DNA of 15,649 nucleotides from a bacterium (GTDB lineage Bacteria; UBA9089; CG2-30-40-21), in NCBI GenBank assembly GCA_018814245.1, contig JAHIZN010000048.1, positions 1 through 15,649 of the forward strand. The letters run 5' to 3'. Of this stretch, positions 6,699 through 14,102 are shown one piece after another. The notes beneath the pieces were generated by a model. That model saw only the letters and a program-made list of their open reading frames with translations. It made no database searches and had not been told where the DNA came from. Each line of letters starts with the position of its first letter. Positions within the stretch are counted from its first letter, which is position 1. The translations under genes were made by a program, and so were the position numbers.

Positions 6699-7019
6699 AT
6701 GGGTGAGAAAAGTGTAAAAAGGAGGAAGAGTTTTACGGCACAAGAGAAAGTAAGTATTCTGAAACAACATTTTGTGGAGAAGAAAGTAGTATCAGATTTA
6801 TGTGATGCGTACGGTATTCATCCGACTATTTTCTATCGATGGCAGCAGAAATTCTTCGAGAATGCTGCATCTGTTTTTGAGGATAAAAAGGAAAAACCAA
6901 ATGTTCTAATAATGAAAAAAGTTACAGAATTAGAGAACAAACTGGTACGCAAAAATGAAGTACTTTCTGAACTTATGGAGGAACATATTGCATTAAAAAA
7001 AAGTCTTGGGGAAAGCTGA
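6699..7019 (+). CDS. IS3-family transposase OrfA
   Basis: The product is 106 residues from ATG 6699, which sits just after GGAGGG at 6688-6693. An open frame continues upstream to 6642, but that start lacks a ribosome site. Residues about 8-55 (KRRKSFTAQEKVSILKQHF through GIHPTIFYRWQQKF) are the helix-turn-helix that binds the element's terminal repeats. The remainder is a leucine-zipper-like coiled coil (VTELENKLVRKNEVLSELM), used for dimerisation. A run of eight A at 6995-7002 near the end gives the slippery site for OrfAB production. OrfA alone usually acts as a regulator. The partner frame is truncated, so the element is no longer autonomous. Confidence 0.8.
   Translation: MGEKSVKRRKSFTAQEKVSILKQHFVEKKVVSDLCDAYGIHPTIFYRWQQKFFENAASVFEDKKEKPNVLIMKKVTELENKLVRKNEVLSELMEEHIALKKSLGES
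6995..7003 (+). promoter_or_regulatory. Programmed -1 frameshift slippery run in the IS3 element
   Basis: Eight A followed by G give the heptamer A-AAA-AAG. The orfB frame is -1 relative to orfA, and shifting here makes a continuous reading ALKKKSWGKLNIIWVAQ with conserved OrfB sequence before any OrfB start codon. This matches the usual IS3 strategy. Confidence 0.65.
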
Positions 7020-7531
7020 ATATAATTTGGGTTGCTCAGGATATACGAGATAAGGTGATAGATTTTGTTAATTTCTGGTCTGTGAAAACAAACATAACAG
7101 TACATCAATTTGTAAGTTGGCTTGGTATTTCAGCAGTAAAATTCAATGAATGGAAAAAGCGATATGGAAAGGTAAATGAACATAATAACCAGATTCCGAG
7201 AGACAATTGGTTGATGGAATGGGAGAAGAAAGCTATCCTTGATTTCTATGCATTACATCTTGATGAAGGTTATAGAAGACTGTCCTTTATGATGTTGGAT
7301 GAAGATATTGTTGCTGTTAGTTCGTCAAGTGTATATCGAGTTTTATTTGATGCAGGAGTTATGCGTAAATGGGATCGTAAACATAGTAAAAAAGGCACCG
7401 GTTTTATTCAACCTTTAATATCCCATGAACATTGGCATATTGACGTGTCATATATAAATCTGCGGTACGTTTTATTATTTGTGTATCATACTGGATGGAT
7501 ACAGCAGATATATTGTACACTTAAGAAATTC
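7001..7531 (+). pseudogene. IS3-family transposase OrfB, truncated and frameshifted
   Basis: Read in the -1 frame after the slippery run, this encodes the N-terminal part of the IS3 integrase-type transposase. Recognisable parts are WVAQDIRDKVIDFV, the helical segment SWLGISAVKFNEWKKRYGKV, the GYRRLSFMMLD box and the start of the DDE core, HWHIDVSYINL, which holds the first catalytic Asp. After that, one base is out of place: the other frame continues GTFYYLCIILDGYSRYIVHLR, exactly the expected core sequence. The gene then stops at 7531 where an IS1-like end begins, so the second Asp and the Glu are lost. A GTG at 7055 could also start translation. It is inactive for two independent reasons, the frameshift and the truncation. 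Confidence 0.8.
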
Positions 7532-8030
7532 GGTAGTGTCCTAAACTAGCTAAAGTTTATAATTAGTGATGTCGATAAAGATAACATGAGTAAATTTTGG
7601 ATTAAAAAGAGTTTTACTTGGGAGGGAAGAACTATGCATCCAATTGAACATTTTTGTTGTCAAAATGATAGTTGTGCAGATTTTGGGATTCGTGGCAAGG
7701 GGAATCTTTCTTTTCGCGGCTTACGTGGAGGAAGGAAAACATATTCGTATGATTTATTGTCGGACATGTAATTCTCACTTTTCTTAAGCGGAAAGGGACA
7801 GTATTGGAACATGCCCGGCTTCCAGAAGAAAAGGCGTTTGCTGTAATGAAGCATATTCAAGAGGGTTGTGGTGTTCGTTCTACTGGTCGGCTGGTAGGAG
7901 TAAATAAAGATACAGTAACTCGATACTTACGATTATCTGGGAATCATGCAGGGCGACTTCATGAAGAATTAGTCGCTTTTTCCCCCTCAGACGAGAGAGA
8001 TCCAGCTTGATGAGAAATGGAGTTTTGTAA
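7532..8030 (+). mobile_element. Degenerate IS1-like element, left part
   Basis: The element begins with GGTAGTGTCC inside the IS3 orfB and runs to the start of the next IS. Its left end is duplicated at 5082-5115. It carries a decayed IS1-type transposase at 7634-8030, and its right end is not found in the window. A few bases past 9875 (reading NKID) might continue it, but this is not demonstrable. Confidence 0.65.
7634..8030 (+). pseudogene. IS1-family transposase with several frameshifts
   Basis: From ATG 7634, preceded by GGAGGG, the protein begins MHPIEHFCCQNDSCADFG then IRGKGNLSFRG, the N-terminal zinc-ribbon and helix-turn-helix part of IS1-type InsA. The second Cys pair (RMIYCRTCNSHFS) is in another frame, and the next block, RKGTVLEHARLPEEKAFAV through GVRSTGRLVGVNKDTVTRYL, is in a third. 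The catalytic-domain beginning QTREIQLDEKWSFV again needs a shift after LVAFSP. At least three indels therefore separate it from a working gene, and the rest of the catalytic domain is cut off by the IS1634-type insertion at 8031. Family assignment is from the ordered motifs. Confidence 0.75.
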
Positions 8031-8139
8031 CGGATCTTCCAGACACAAAATAATCTAACTCTATACACATGAATGGATTAGTCTATTTTTGGGCTTTTAG
8101 TTGTAGCCACTAATAGTAAAGATTTATTGTATTTTTTGC

Positions 8140-8168
8140 TTGACAAATAATGAGTTATGGTGTATAAT
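8140..8168 (+). promoter_or_regulatory. Consensus sigma70-type promoter of the IS1634 transposase
   Basis: TTGACA at 8140-8145 and TATAAT at 8163-8168 are both perfect and are separated by exactly 17 bases. The ATG at 8179 is only ten bases past the -10 box, so the mRNA would have almost no leader. Confidence 0.8.
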
Positions 8169-8178
8169 AGTAGACACT

Positions 8179-9825
8179 ATGTATATTGATCATTCAGTTT
8201 CAAAACAAAATGGAAAGATTTATACCAGAGTTCTTCTGAGAACCTCTTATCGTGAAGAAGGGAAGGTTAAGCATAAGACTATTGCTAACCTTTCAAAATG
8301 TCCTAAAGAAGAGATCGAGGCTATAGATCTTGCCTTAAAGCACAAAAAGGATATTACAGAGCTTTGCTCTGTAAAGGATATCAAGACAAAGGTTGGCCTA
8401 TCAGTTGGTGTTATCTGTTTGTTGAATTCATTAGCTAACAAGTTGCACATTACCAAAGTATTAGGTAATACTCGTATGGGTAAATTAGCATTATGGCAAG
8501 TAATGGCAAGGATAATAGACCAAGGTTCGAGACTTTCTGCGGTTAGGCTGGCTGGACAACATGCTATTTGTGATCTTATTGGATTAGATACCTTCAATGA
8601 AGATAGCTTGTATGAGAATTTGGATTGGTTAAGTGATAATCAAACCAATATTGAAGATAATCTTTTTAAGGCAAGATTATCTAACGAGATTCCAACCCTT
8701 TATCTATATGATGTTACCAGTAGCTATTTTGAAGGGAAGGCAAATGAACTAAGTGATTTTGGGTATAATCGTGATGGCAAGAAGGGTAAGAGACAGATAG
8801 TTATTGGGCTTTTAACAGATGAAGATGGAGTGCCTGTTTCTGTTGAAGTATTTAAAGGCAATACTACTGACCAGAAGACTTTTCTTAATCAGATTAAGAA
8901 ATTATCCTTGCGTTTTGGGGTTAAAGATGTAACTATGGTTGGAGATAGAGGAATGATTAAGAGTGGACAGATTAAGGACTTAAACGAGGTGCAATTCCAT
9001 TACATTACATCTATTACCAAGCCTCAGATACAGAGTCTCATTAAAGGAGGTCTGATTCGACTCTCTCTTTTTGATGAGAACCTTTGCGAGGTTGAAATAG
9101 ATGGTGTTCGTTACATATTAAGACGCAATCCGTTGCGAGTAAATGAACTTGAAGCTAACAGGGAGGAAAAAATAGAGAAAATAAAGAAGATTGTTGAGAA
9201 AGAGAATAACTATCTTAATTCTCACAAAAGAGCCAAGATTGAGATTAGATTTAATAAAATACAAAATTGGTTGAAGAAGCTGAAAGTATCTGATTTTTGC
9301 AATATAGAGGCTGAAGAAAGGAATTTTATAGTAAGAGTAGATGAAGATGAAAAGAAGAAGGCAGGGGAACTTGATGGATGCTATTGCATTAAGACAGATT
9401 TGCCTAAAGATAAGGCATCAAAAGAGAAGGTTCATAGACGATACAAGGATTTAGCCAATGTAGAGCAAGCCTTTCGAACAATGAAGACAGAACTTCTTGA
9501 AACCAGACCAGTGTATGTCAGGAAACAAAAGAGGACACGAGGGCATGTGTTTGTAGTTATGCTTGCTTATATTATTATCAAGGAACTAAAAAGACTTTGG
9601 GCAGAAATAGATGTAAAAACAGAAGAAGGGCTAAATGAACTGACAGTAATAACTGCTGATGAAATAAAGATAGGCAAAATATCTTATCAACAGATTCCAG
9701 AGCCAAGGGAATTAGGGATAAAGCTGCTAAAAGCAGCTTTAGTCACCCTTCCAAAGGTTTTGCCTTACAGAAATGTAAATGTAGCCACAAGGAAGAAATT
9801 GATTAAGGGTCGTAAGTCGAGATAA
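8179..9825 (+). CDS. IS1634-family DDE transposase (IS4 superfamily)
   Basis: The 548-residue transposase is full length for the family. The DDE catalytic core can be followed: Asp178 in LYDVTSSYFEG, then GYNRDGKKGKRQIVIGLL (196-212), Asp256 in MVGDRGMI, a long helical insert, and Glu429 in the YREK-like stretch YKDLANVEQAFRTMKTE. It would cut and join the ends of its element at new sites. The frame is open back to 8140, but that start lies inside the -35 box. MYIDHSVSKQNGKIY from ATG 8179 is the natural-looking N-terminus. No stops, frameshifts or lost catalytic residues are visible, so it may be active. It is the only IS transposase in the window that is intact. Confidence 0.85.
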   Translation: MYIDHSVSKQNGKIYTRVLLRTSYREEGKVKHKTIANLSKCPKEEIEAIDLALKHKKDITELCSVKDIKTKVGLSVGVICLLNSLANKLHITKVLGNTRMGKLALWQVMARIIDQGSRLSAVRLAGQHAICDLIGLDTFNEDSLYENLDWLSDNQTNIEDNLFKARLSNEIPTLYLYDVTSSYFEGKANELSDFGYNRDGKKGKRQIVIGLLTDEDGVPVSVEVFKGNTTDQKTFLNQIKKLSLRFGVKDVTMVGDRGMIKSGQIKDLNEVQFHYITSITKPQIQSLIKGGLIRLSLFDENLCEVEIDGVRYILRRNPLRVNELEANREEKIEKIKKIVEKENNYLNSHKRAKIEIRFNKIQNWLKKLKVSDFCNIEAEERNFIVRVDEDEKKKAGELDGCYCIKTDLPKDKASKEKVHRRYKDLANVEQAFRTMKTELLETRPVYVRKQKRTRGHVFVVMLAYIIIKELKRLWAEIDVKTEEGLNELTVITADEIKIGKISYQQIPEPRELGIKLLKAALVTLPKVLPYRNVNVATRKKLIKGRKSR

Positions 9826-9919
9826 ATCATAGGGTTAACCGCTATAATCTTGTGTTAAATTATTGGAAGATCCGCTGTAAATAAGATTGACATGATTTGG
9901 TCTTGAGCATGACCCCAAG

Positions 9920-9972
9920 AAAAGTCGCTTAATAATTGAATTGAAAATTACGATTCACGGTGAACCAGCACA
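9920..9972 (+). repeat. 53-bp dispersed repeat, copy 2
   Basis: This matches 1033-1085 at 47 of 53 positions. Here it lies between the IS1634 right end and the 3' end of the M48 gene, with no gene attached. Confidence 0.65.
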
Positions 9973-10014
9973 CGATTTTTTTGTCATGATTTCTGTCTTC
10001 TGTCTTTGCATCCC

Positions 10015-11310
10015 TTATTTTCCTCTGATATATCCCCATTCGCACAATCTTTGATAAGCATACAGAGCCTTTTCACCCTTAGTGGTTAACTGAAGAAGCC
10101 TTTTGTAATATTTGGCTGCTACTGCTATCTCTTTTAATTTTTCATAGTTACAGCCAAGATAAAAAATAACATTTACATTATCAGGGACAAGATTATCGGC
10201 TGTTTTCAGCTGGGCAATGGATGTTTCAAACTCATTGATTGTATGAAATATAAACCCTGATAAAAAACGACTCATGAACAGATCAGGATAGATAGCAAGA
10301 GAAGACTCAATCTCATCCATGGCAGCATCATATTTTTTTTCAGCAAAATATGCTGCAGACAGGGTAGTATGAATCAAGGCTTCATCTGGTGCAATGTCTA
10401 AGGCGGATTTAAGCAATGAGACAGCTTCATCAAATTTTTCCTTTTTTATCAACTCCTCAGCCTGATCATACTGCTTATATGCGAGTCCAACCTTTTTAAG
10501 ATAATTCGTATTCTTTTGGAACTCGTCTCTTTGAAAGGCAGTCAACGAAAGTGTGGCAAAATTAGCCTGAATTTGTGCCTTAGCATTCTCTATCCGTTCT
10601 AATGACATGGGATGGCTCTGGAACATTACCTCCAGCCGGGAAGGCTCTTTTTGAGATAAAGACTCCAAGGTCTGCATGGACTGAACAAATCCTTGAGGAT
10701 TATACCCTGCTTTAACCATATACTCCATACCTAAGGTATCTGCCTCTCGTTCCTGATCACGGCTATATTTCATGACAATCAGGGTTGCAGCCAATCCTGC
10801 AGCTGTGTTGTAATATTCCCGATATTTGATCTCTTTTGCAGACATAACAGTATCAAGCAGTGATAATCCAAAATTTGTCAGGACAGAACGGGTATATCCT
10901 GCAGCAACATGCTTTGCAGCCACATGACCAATCTCATGCCCCAGCACACCAGATAGCTGATCCTCATTTTCCATGAGGTTAAGAAGTCCACGGGTAATGC
11001 TAATCTTGCCGCCCGGCAGGGCATAGGCATTTATCACAGATGTATTAACCACATTAAATTCATAATTCAATTGCGGACGATGGCTCTTTTGAGCAAGTTT
11101 TTTTCCTATTTGATTAACATATGATTGCAGATCTTTGTCCTGAAACAAGCCGTTTGAGCCTTGAGTGTACACAGGATAACATGCATCACCCATAGCCATT
11201 TCTTTATCTTCGGACATAAGAATAAGCTGTTTTTCACCAGTAACAGGATTGGTGGCACAGCCTGAAATGGAAAGAAATAAAAGCAGTAGAAGCAGTTTAT
11301 AAGAAGTCAT
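10015..11310 (-). CDS. M48-family zinc metalloprotease lipoprotein with TPR repeats (BepA-like)
   Basis: The 431-residue protein starts MTSYKLLLLLLFLSISGCAT. This is a lipoprotein signal with lipobox ISGC and acylated Cys18, so it is likely anchored in the outer membrane facing the periplasm. PVTGEKQLILMSEDKE follows, typical of this group. The M48 domain (about 30-260) has HEIGH at 125-129 (zinc ligands His125 and His129, catalytic Glu126) and EREAD at 187-191 for the third ligand. SHP with His233 matches the position of the switch histidine known in E. coli BepA. Residues about 265-425 form TPR helices (for example LIKKEKFDEAVSLLKSALDIAP). BepA degrades or helps assemble outer-membrane proteins such as LptD and BAM substrates; a similar quality-control role is inferred. 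The gene lies downstream of two tRNA genes on the same strand, and no clear Shine-Dalgarno sequence precedes ATG. Its codons are less AT-rich than those of the polysaccharide genes. Confidence 0.88.
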   Translation of the reverse strand: MTSYKLLLLLLFLSISGCATNPVTGEKQLILMSEDKEMAMGDACYPVYTQGSNGLFQDKDLQSYVNQIGKKLAQKSHRPQLNYEFNVVNTSVINAYALPGGKISITRGLLNLMENEDQLSGVLGHEIGHVAAKHVAAGYTRSVLTNFGLSLLDTVMSAKEIKYREYYNTAAGLAATLIVMKYSRDQEREADTLGMEYMVKAGYNPQGFVQSMQTLESLSQKEPSRLEVMFQSHPMSLERIENAKAQIQANFATLSLTAFQRDEFQKNTNYLKKVGLAYKQYDQAEELIKKEKFDEAVSLLKSALDIAPDEALIHTTLSAAYFAEKKYDAAMDEIESSLAIYPDLFMSRFLSGFIFHTINEFETSIAQLKTADNLVPDNVNVIFYLGCNYEKLKEIAVAAKYYKRLLQLTTKGEKALYAYQRLCEWGYIRGK

Positions 11311-11409
11311 AATATTTGACAGGCATAAAATCTAAACATTCTGTAGAGGCAAACCTTAAGTGTTTGTCCTCTGTTAGCAACAAAATCCTACGGAACTCTT
11401 TTCTACAAA

Positions 11410-11488
11410 TGGCGGAGTCGACGAGATTTGAACTCGCGATCTTCTGCGTGACAGGCAGATGTGTTAAACCAAGCTACACCACGACTCC
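11410..11488 (-). tRNA. tRNA-Asp (anticodon GUC)
   Basis: The minus strand folds into a full cloverleaf of 79 bases including an encoded CCA. The acceptor is GGAGTCG/CGACTCC with discriminator G, the D stem is GTGT/ACAC, the anticodon arm TCTGC-CTGTCAC-GCAGA gives GTC, and the T arm has the TTCAAAT loop. Discriminator G and anticodon GUC agree with tRNA-Asp. It lies 99 bases upstream of the M48 gene and 12 bases after tRNA-Val, probably in one transcript. Confidence 0.95.
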
Positions 11489-11500
11489 GTATTTATAAAC

Positions 11501-11576
11501 TGGTGGGCGAAACAGGATTTGAACCTGTGACCCCTTGCGTGTAAAGCAAGTGCTCTAACCGCTGAGCTACCCGCCC
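11501..11576 (-). tRNA. tRNA-Val (anticodon UAC)
   Basis: This is a 76-base cloverleaf on the minus strand. The acceptor is GGGCGGG/TTCGCCC with two G-U pairs, discriminator A and an encoded CCA. The D arm contains AGCTCAGCGGTTAGAGC, the anticodon arm CTTGC-TTTACAC-GCAAG gives TAC, and the T arm is ACAGG-TTCAAAT-CCTGT. It is the first gene of the Val-Asp pair. Confidence 0.95.
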
Positions 11577-11596
11577 ATAATTAAAAGAATATATAT

Positions 11597-11624
11597 ATTA
11601 TGCCATAGATTTTCAAAATGTCAA
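11597..11624 (-). promoter_or_regulatory. Promoter of the tRNA-Val/tRNA-Asp unit
   Basis: On the minus strand TTGACA (complement at 11619-11624) is followed after 16 bases by CATAAT (complement at 11597-11602), with an AT run after it. It is 20 bases upstream of tRNA-Val and correctly oriented. Confidence 0.65.
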
Positions 11625-11661
11625 GTAAAAAATTACATATTTTTTTGTAACCATTAAGGTA

Positions 11662-11849
11662 GTGTCGTGTCAACCTTAAAATGACGGATGCGATTGTAGT
11701 GTGCTGCTTAATTGGCTACTCAAACAACGGACAACCACAAGAGGAAAGTGAGTAGGGGCAATTCATGAATTGCCCCTACAGCATGCAAGATAGGCGGCAG
11801 GTTTATCCCTACATCCTAAATATCCGACACTTGAGAGTTGACATGACAT
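11662..11849. mobile_element. MITE-like element flanked by TA and carrying a 28-bp palindrome
   Basis: GTGTCGTGTCAAC at 11662-11674 is mirrored at 11837-11849 (reverse complement ATGTCATGTCAAC), matching at 11 of 13. TA dinucleotides flank it at 11660-11661 and 11850-11851. At 11752-11779 lies a perfect 28-base palindrome with arms GTAGGGGCAATTC around a central AT. No gene is present. With the next unit it fills the 745-base gap between tRNA-Val and typA. Confidence 0.6.
11752..11779. repeat. Perfect 28-bp palindrome (REP-like)
   Basis: The left 13 bases, GTAGGGGCAATTC, are exactly mirrored by GAATTGCCCCTAC around a central AT. As RNA it would form a very stable hairpin; as DNA it resembles short repeat palindromes spread through some bacterial genomes. 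Being perfect, it is likely young or under selection. Confidence 0.8.
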
Positions 11850-11901
11850 TAGTAGTTTTTCTACCGATAACTGATTCATTGCACTTTTCTTATTTTTTTA
11901 C

Positions 11902-11929
11902 TTGACTTTTGTAGTTTATAATGTATACT
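11902..11929 (+). promoter_or_regulatory. Possible promoter upstream of typA
   Basis: TTGACT at 11902-11907 and TATACT at 11924-11929 are 16 bases apart. The typA start is about 390 bases away, with a hairpin (12007-12028) and a repeat unit (12134-12272) between, so the link to typA is uncertain. A 25-codon frame at 11942-12019 follows, but it has no ribosome site. Confidence 0.4.
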
Positions 11930-12006
11930 ATATCATTAATGATGGATTATAAGAATAAAAGTTATTCTTGGAAGACTGAAAAACGATGTATGAACTTGAC
12001 TTGGGG

Positions 12007-12028
12007 TGCATTGCCATGAGGTAATGCA
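12007..12028. repeat. 9-bp hairpin with tetraloop
   Basis: TGCATTGCC pairs with GGTAATGCA (one G-U) around the loop ATGA. No T-run follows. It lies downstream of the promoter-like site at 11902-11929 and could be a leader structure or simply a repeat. Confidence 0.45.
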
Positions 12029-12133
12029 TACATCTAAAATAATGCCTCGGAACACACTTCAGATCTCTCTTGAAAATCAAAATTCTCATCAACTCAATTT
12101 CTTATCAACAACTCGTTGTTAAAATATTTGTAT

Positions 12134-12272
12134 CTATTCAGGTATGCAGAATTCAGGAGTCAGAATTCAGAATGAAGACGGCGACCACAAGGGTCGCAGC
12201 TACAAGTTTTGCCCACGAATAGCTGTAGCTGCAGGGCTTGTCCCTGCCCTAACCATTTTTACGCCTGAATAG
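12134..12272. repeat. Palindrome-rich repeat unit upstream of typA
   Basis: CTATTCAGG at 12134-12142 is mirrored by CCTGAATAG at 12264-12272. In between are two neat hairpins, GCGACC/GGTCGC (about 12180-12196) and GCAGGG/CCCTGC (about 12231-12247), and AGCTACA/TGTAGCT arms that bracket the space between them. It also holds AT-rich direct echoes of ATTCAG. The layout resembles a composite REP/BIME-like or non-autonomous unit. The core TAACTATTCAG also occurs near 15510. Confidence 0.55.
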
Positions 12273-12321
12273 TTACCTATTTTTCTACAAATTCTTAACT
12301 GGAAAAGGAGCAGATTTAGTT

Positions 12322-14070
12322 ATGGAAATTAGAAATATTGCTATCATTGCCCATGTGGACCATGGCAAAACCTCTTTAACCGATGCCTTGATGCGTCAAA
12401 CCGGTATGGTTACTGATGATACCGTGAGTATGGATTCTAATGCCTTAGAGCAAGAGCGAGGCATTACAATCTATTCTAAAAATACATCGGTTTTTTACAA
12501 AGGAACCAAGATTAATATTGTGGATACCCCTGGTCATGCAGACTTTAGTTCAGAGGTAGAGCGGGTTTTACGTTCCATTGATTCTGTGCTTCTGGTGGTT
12601 GATGCTCAGGAAGGACCAATGCCTCAAACCAAATTTGTCTTAAAAAAGGCATTAGCCTTAGGATTAAAGCCGATTGTAGTAATTAATAAAATTGATAGAA
12701 TGGCAGCTCGGCCAGAATGGGTTCATGAAAAAGTTTTAGAGCTTTTTATGGATTTGGGCGCCAATGATGAACAGTTGGATTTTATTACTGTTTATGCAAT
12801 TGCAAAGCAAGGGATTGCCAAAAAAGAATTAAGTGATGATTCGGATAATCTTATGCCGCTTTTAGATACAATTTTAGAAAAAGTTTCACCAATAATAGTT
12901 GATGAATCATTGCCTTTTGCCTTTCAGGTATTTAATCTGGCGTATGATAATTATCTGGGACGACTTGGCATAGGCCGTGTTTGGCAGGGGTCGCTAAAAA
13001 CCGGTGATAAGGTTTGTATTAAAACGCACTCTGGTGAGACAGCTTTTGGCTGTATTACCAAGTTATTTACCTTTGAAGGGTTGACAAGAAAGGAAGCATC
13101 CTCTGTTGCCAGTGGAGATATTGTGATGATAGCCGGGCTGCCGGATATTTACATAGGAGACACGATTTGTATCGATGCAACCCAGGAGGCTTTGCCTGCT
13201 ATTAAAATAGACGAACCAGTGATTTCTTTGAATTTTTTGATTAATAATTCTCCTTTTGCCGGAAAGGATGGAAAGTTTGTTACCAGTCGTCAAATCAAGG
13301 AACGCCTGGAAAAAGAGCTGGAAATCAATGTAGGCTTGAAAATAGATTTTTCACCCATTGAACACTATAAGGTTTATGGCCGTGGTGAATTACATGTTGC
13401 TATCTTATTGGAAAATATGCGTCGTGATGGATTTGAGGTTCAGGTTTCCCAGCCACAGGTAGTTTTTAAGGAAGTAGATGGCGAGCAATATGAGCCATTT
13501 GAAAAAATAACAATTGATTCGCCACAAGAATCTGTGGGTATTATTATCGAAAAACTATCAAAAAGAAAGGGACAAATGTTGGAAATGCAGCCGGAACAAA
13601 AGCATATTCGGTTAGTTTTCCAAATACCAACTCGTGGCTTTTTGGGTTATCGGGGTGAATTTGTTGTAGATACCAAGGGAGAAGGAATTCTATGCACCGA
13701 AGCAATTGGTTTTAAGCCATATGCCGGTGAAATTGAAAAACACAATACTGGTTCTATGATTTCCGGAGAAGTTGGCAAGACAACGGCGCATTCTCTTTCT
13801 AAGCTTCAGGATCGCGGTGTTTTGTTTGTGGGGCCAACTGTAGATGTTTACAAGGGACAAGTTATTGGCAATACATCCAAGGGTCATGCTATGGTTGTTA
13901 ATCCTGTTAAGGGTAAACAGCTTACCAATATGCGGGCTTCAGGCTCAGATATAGCCATTCAATTAATTCCGCCAATGGAATTAACACTGGAACGCGGATT
14001 AGAAATTATAGCCGAAGATGAATATTTGGAGGTTACACCCAAAAATATTCGCTTGCGAAAACAAAGATAG
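12322..14070 (+). CDS. typA: Translational GTPase TypA/BipA
   Basis: This 582-residue GTPase of the EF-G/LepA superfamily binds the ribosome and affects 50S assembly and stress or cold growth. The GTPase motifs are in order: G1 AHVDHGKT (10-17), G2 ERGITI (45-50), G3 DTPGH (68-72) and G4 NKID (122-125). The G5 region reads YAIAKQG (158-164), with Ile in place of the usual Ser. After G3 the usual DFGGEVER is DFSSEVER. Domain II, the NSPFAGKDGKFVTSRQI and GRGELHVAILLENMRRDGFE blocks, and the BipA-specific C-terminus (GEVGKTTAHSLSKLQDRG, KQLTNMRASGSD, ending VTPKNIRLRKQR) are all present. It is slightly shorter than the roughly 605-residue E. coli protein, mainly because it stops soon after RLRK. 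AGGAG lies about 11 bases before ATG. It is a housekeeping gene and its base use is less AT-rich than the cluster at 1-6133. Confidence 0.95.
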   Translation: MEIRNIAIIAHVDHGKTSLTDALMRQTGMVTDDTVSMDSNALEQERGITIYSKNTSVFYKGTKINIVDTPGHADFSSEVERVLRSIDSVLLVVDAQEGPMPQTKFVLKKALALGLKPIVVINKIDRMAARPEWVHEKVLELFMDLGANDEQLDFITVYAIAKQGIAKKELSDDSDNLMPLLDTILEKVSPIIVDESLPFAFQVFNLAYDNYLGRLGIGRVWQGSLKTGDKVCIKTHSGETAFGCITKLFTFEGLTRKEASSVASGDIVMIAGLPDIYIGDTICIDATQEALPAIKIDEPVISLNFLINNSPFAGKDGKFVTSRQIKERLEKELEINVGLKIDFSPIEHYKVYGRGELHVAILLENMRRDGFEVQVSQPQVVFKEVDGEQYEPFEKITIDSPQESVGIIIEKLSKRKGQMLEMQPEQKHIRLVFQIPTRGFLGYRGEFVVDTKGEGILCTEAIGFKPYAGEIEKHNTGSMISGEVGKTTAHSLSKLQDRGVLFVGPTVDVYKGQVIGNTSKGHAMVVNPVKGKQLTNMRASGSDIAIQLIPPMELTLERGLEIIAEDEYLEVTPKNIRLRKQR

Positions 14071-14102
14071 TACCCTTTTTCATGATTGAAAATGTATGTA
14101 GA

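Larger units (their letters stand above)
8031..9874 (+). mobile_element. IS1634-family insertion sequence, apparently complete
   Basis: The 1844-base element is bounded by CGGATCTTCCA at 8031-8041 and its exact reverse complement at 9864-9874. The left flank ends TTGTAA and the right flank begins CTGTAA, a candidate 6-bp target duplication with one mismatch. It carries one long, undamaged transposase gene with its own promoter and sits inside the IS1-like transposase. It is the youngest layer of the nest. Confidence 0.7.

Noticed and set aside
11942..12019. 25-codon ORF downstream of a promoter-like sequence
   Set aside because: It has no ribosome-binding site and no recognisable sequence, and it ends inside a hairpin; it is likely chance.
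13063..13293. Minus-strand ORFs inside typA
   Set aside because: They are shadows of the conserved typA frame.
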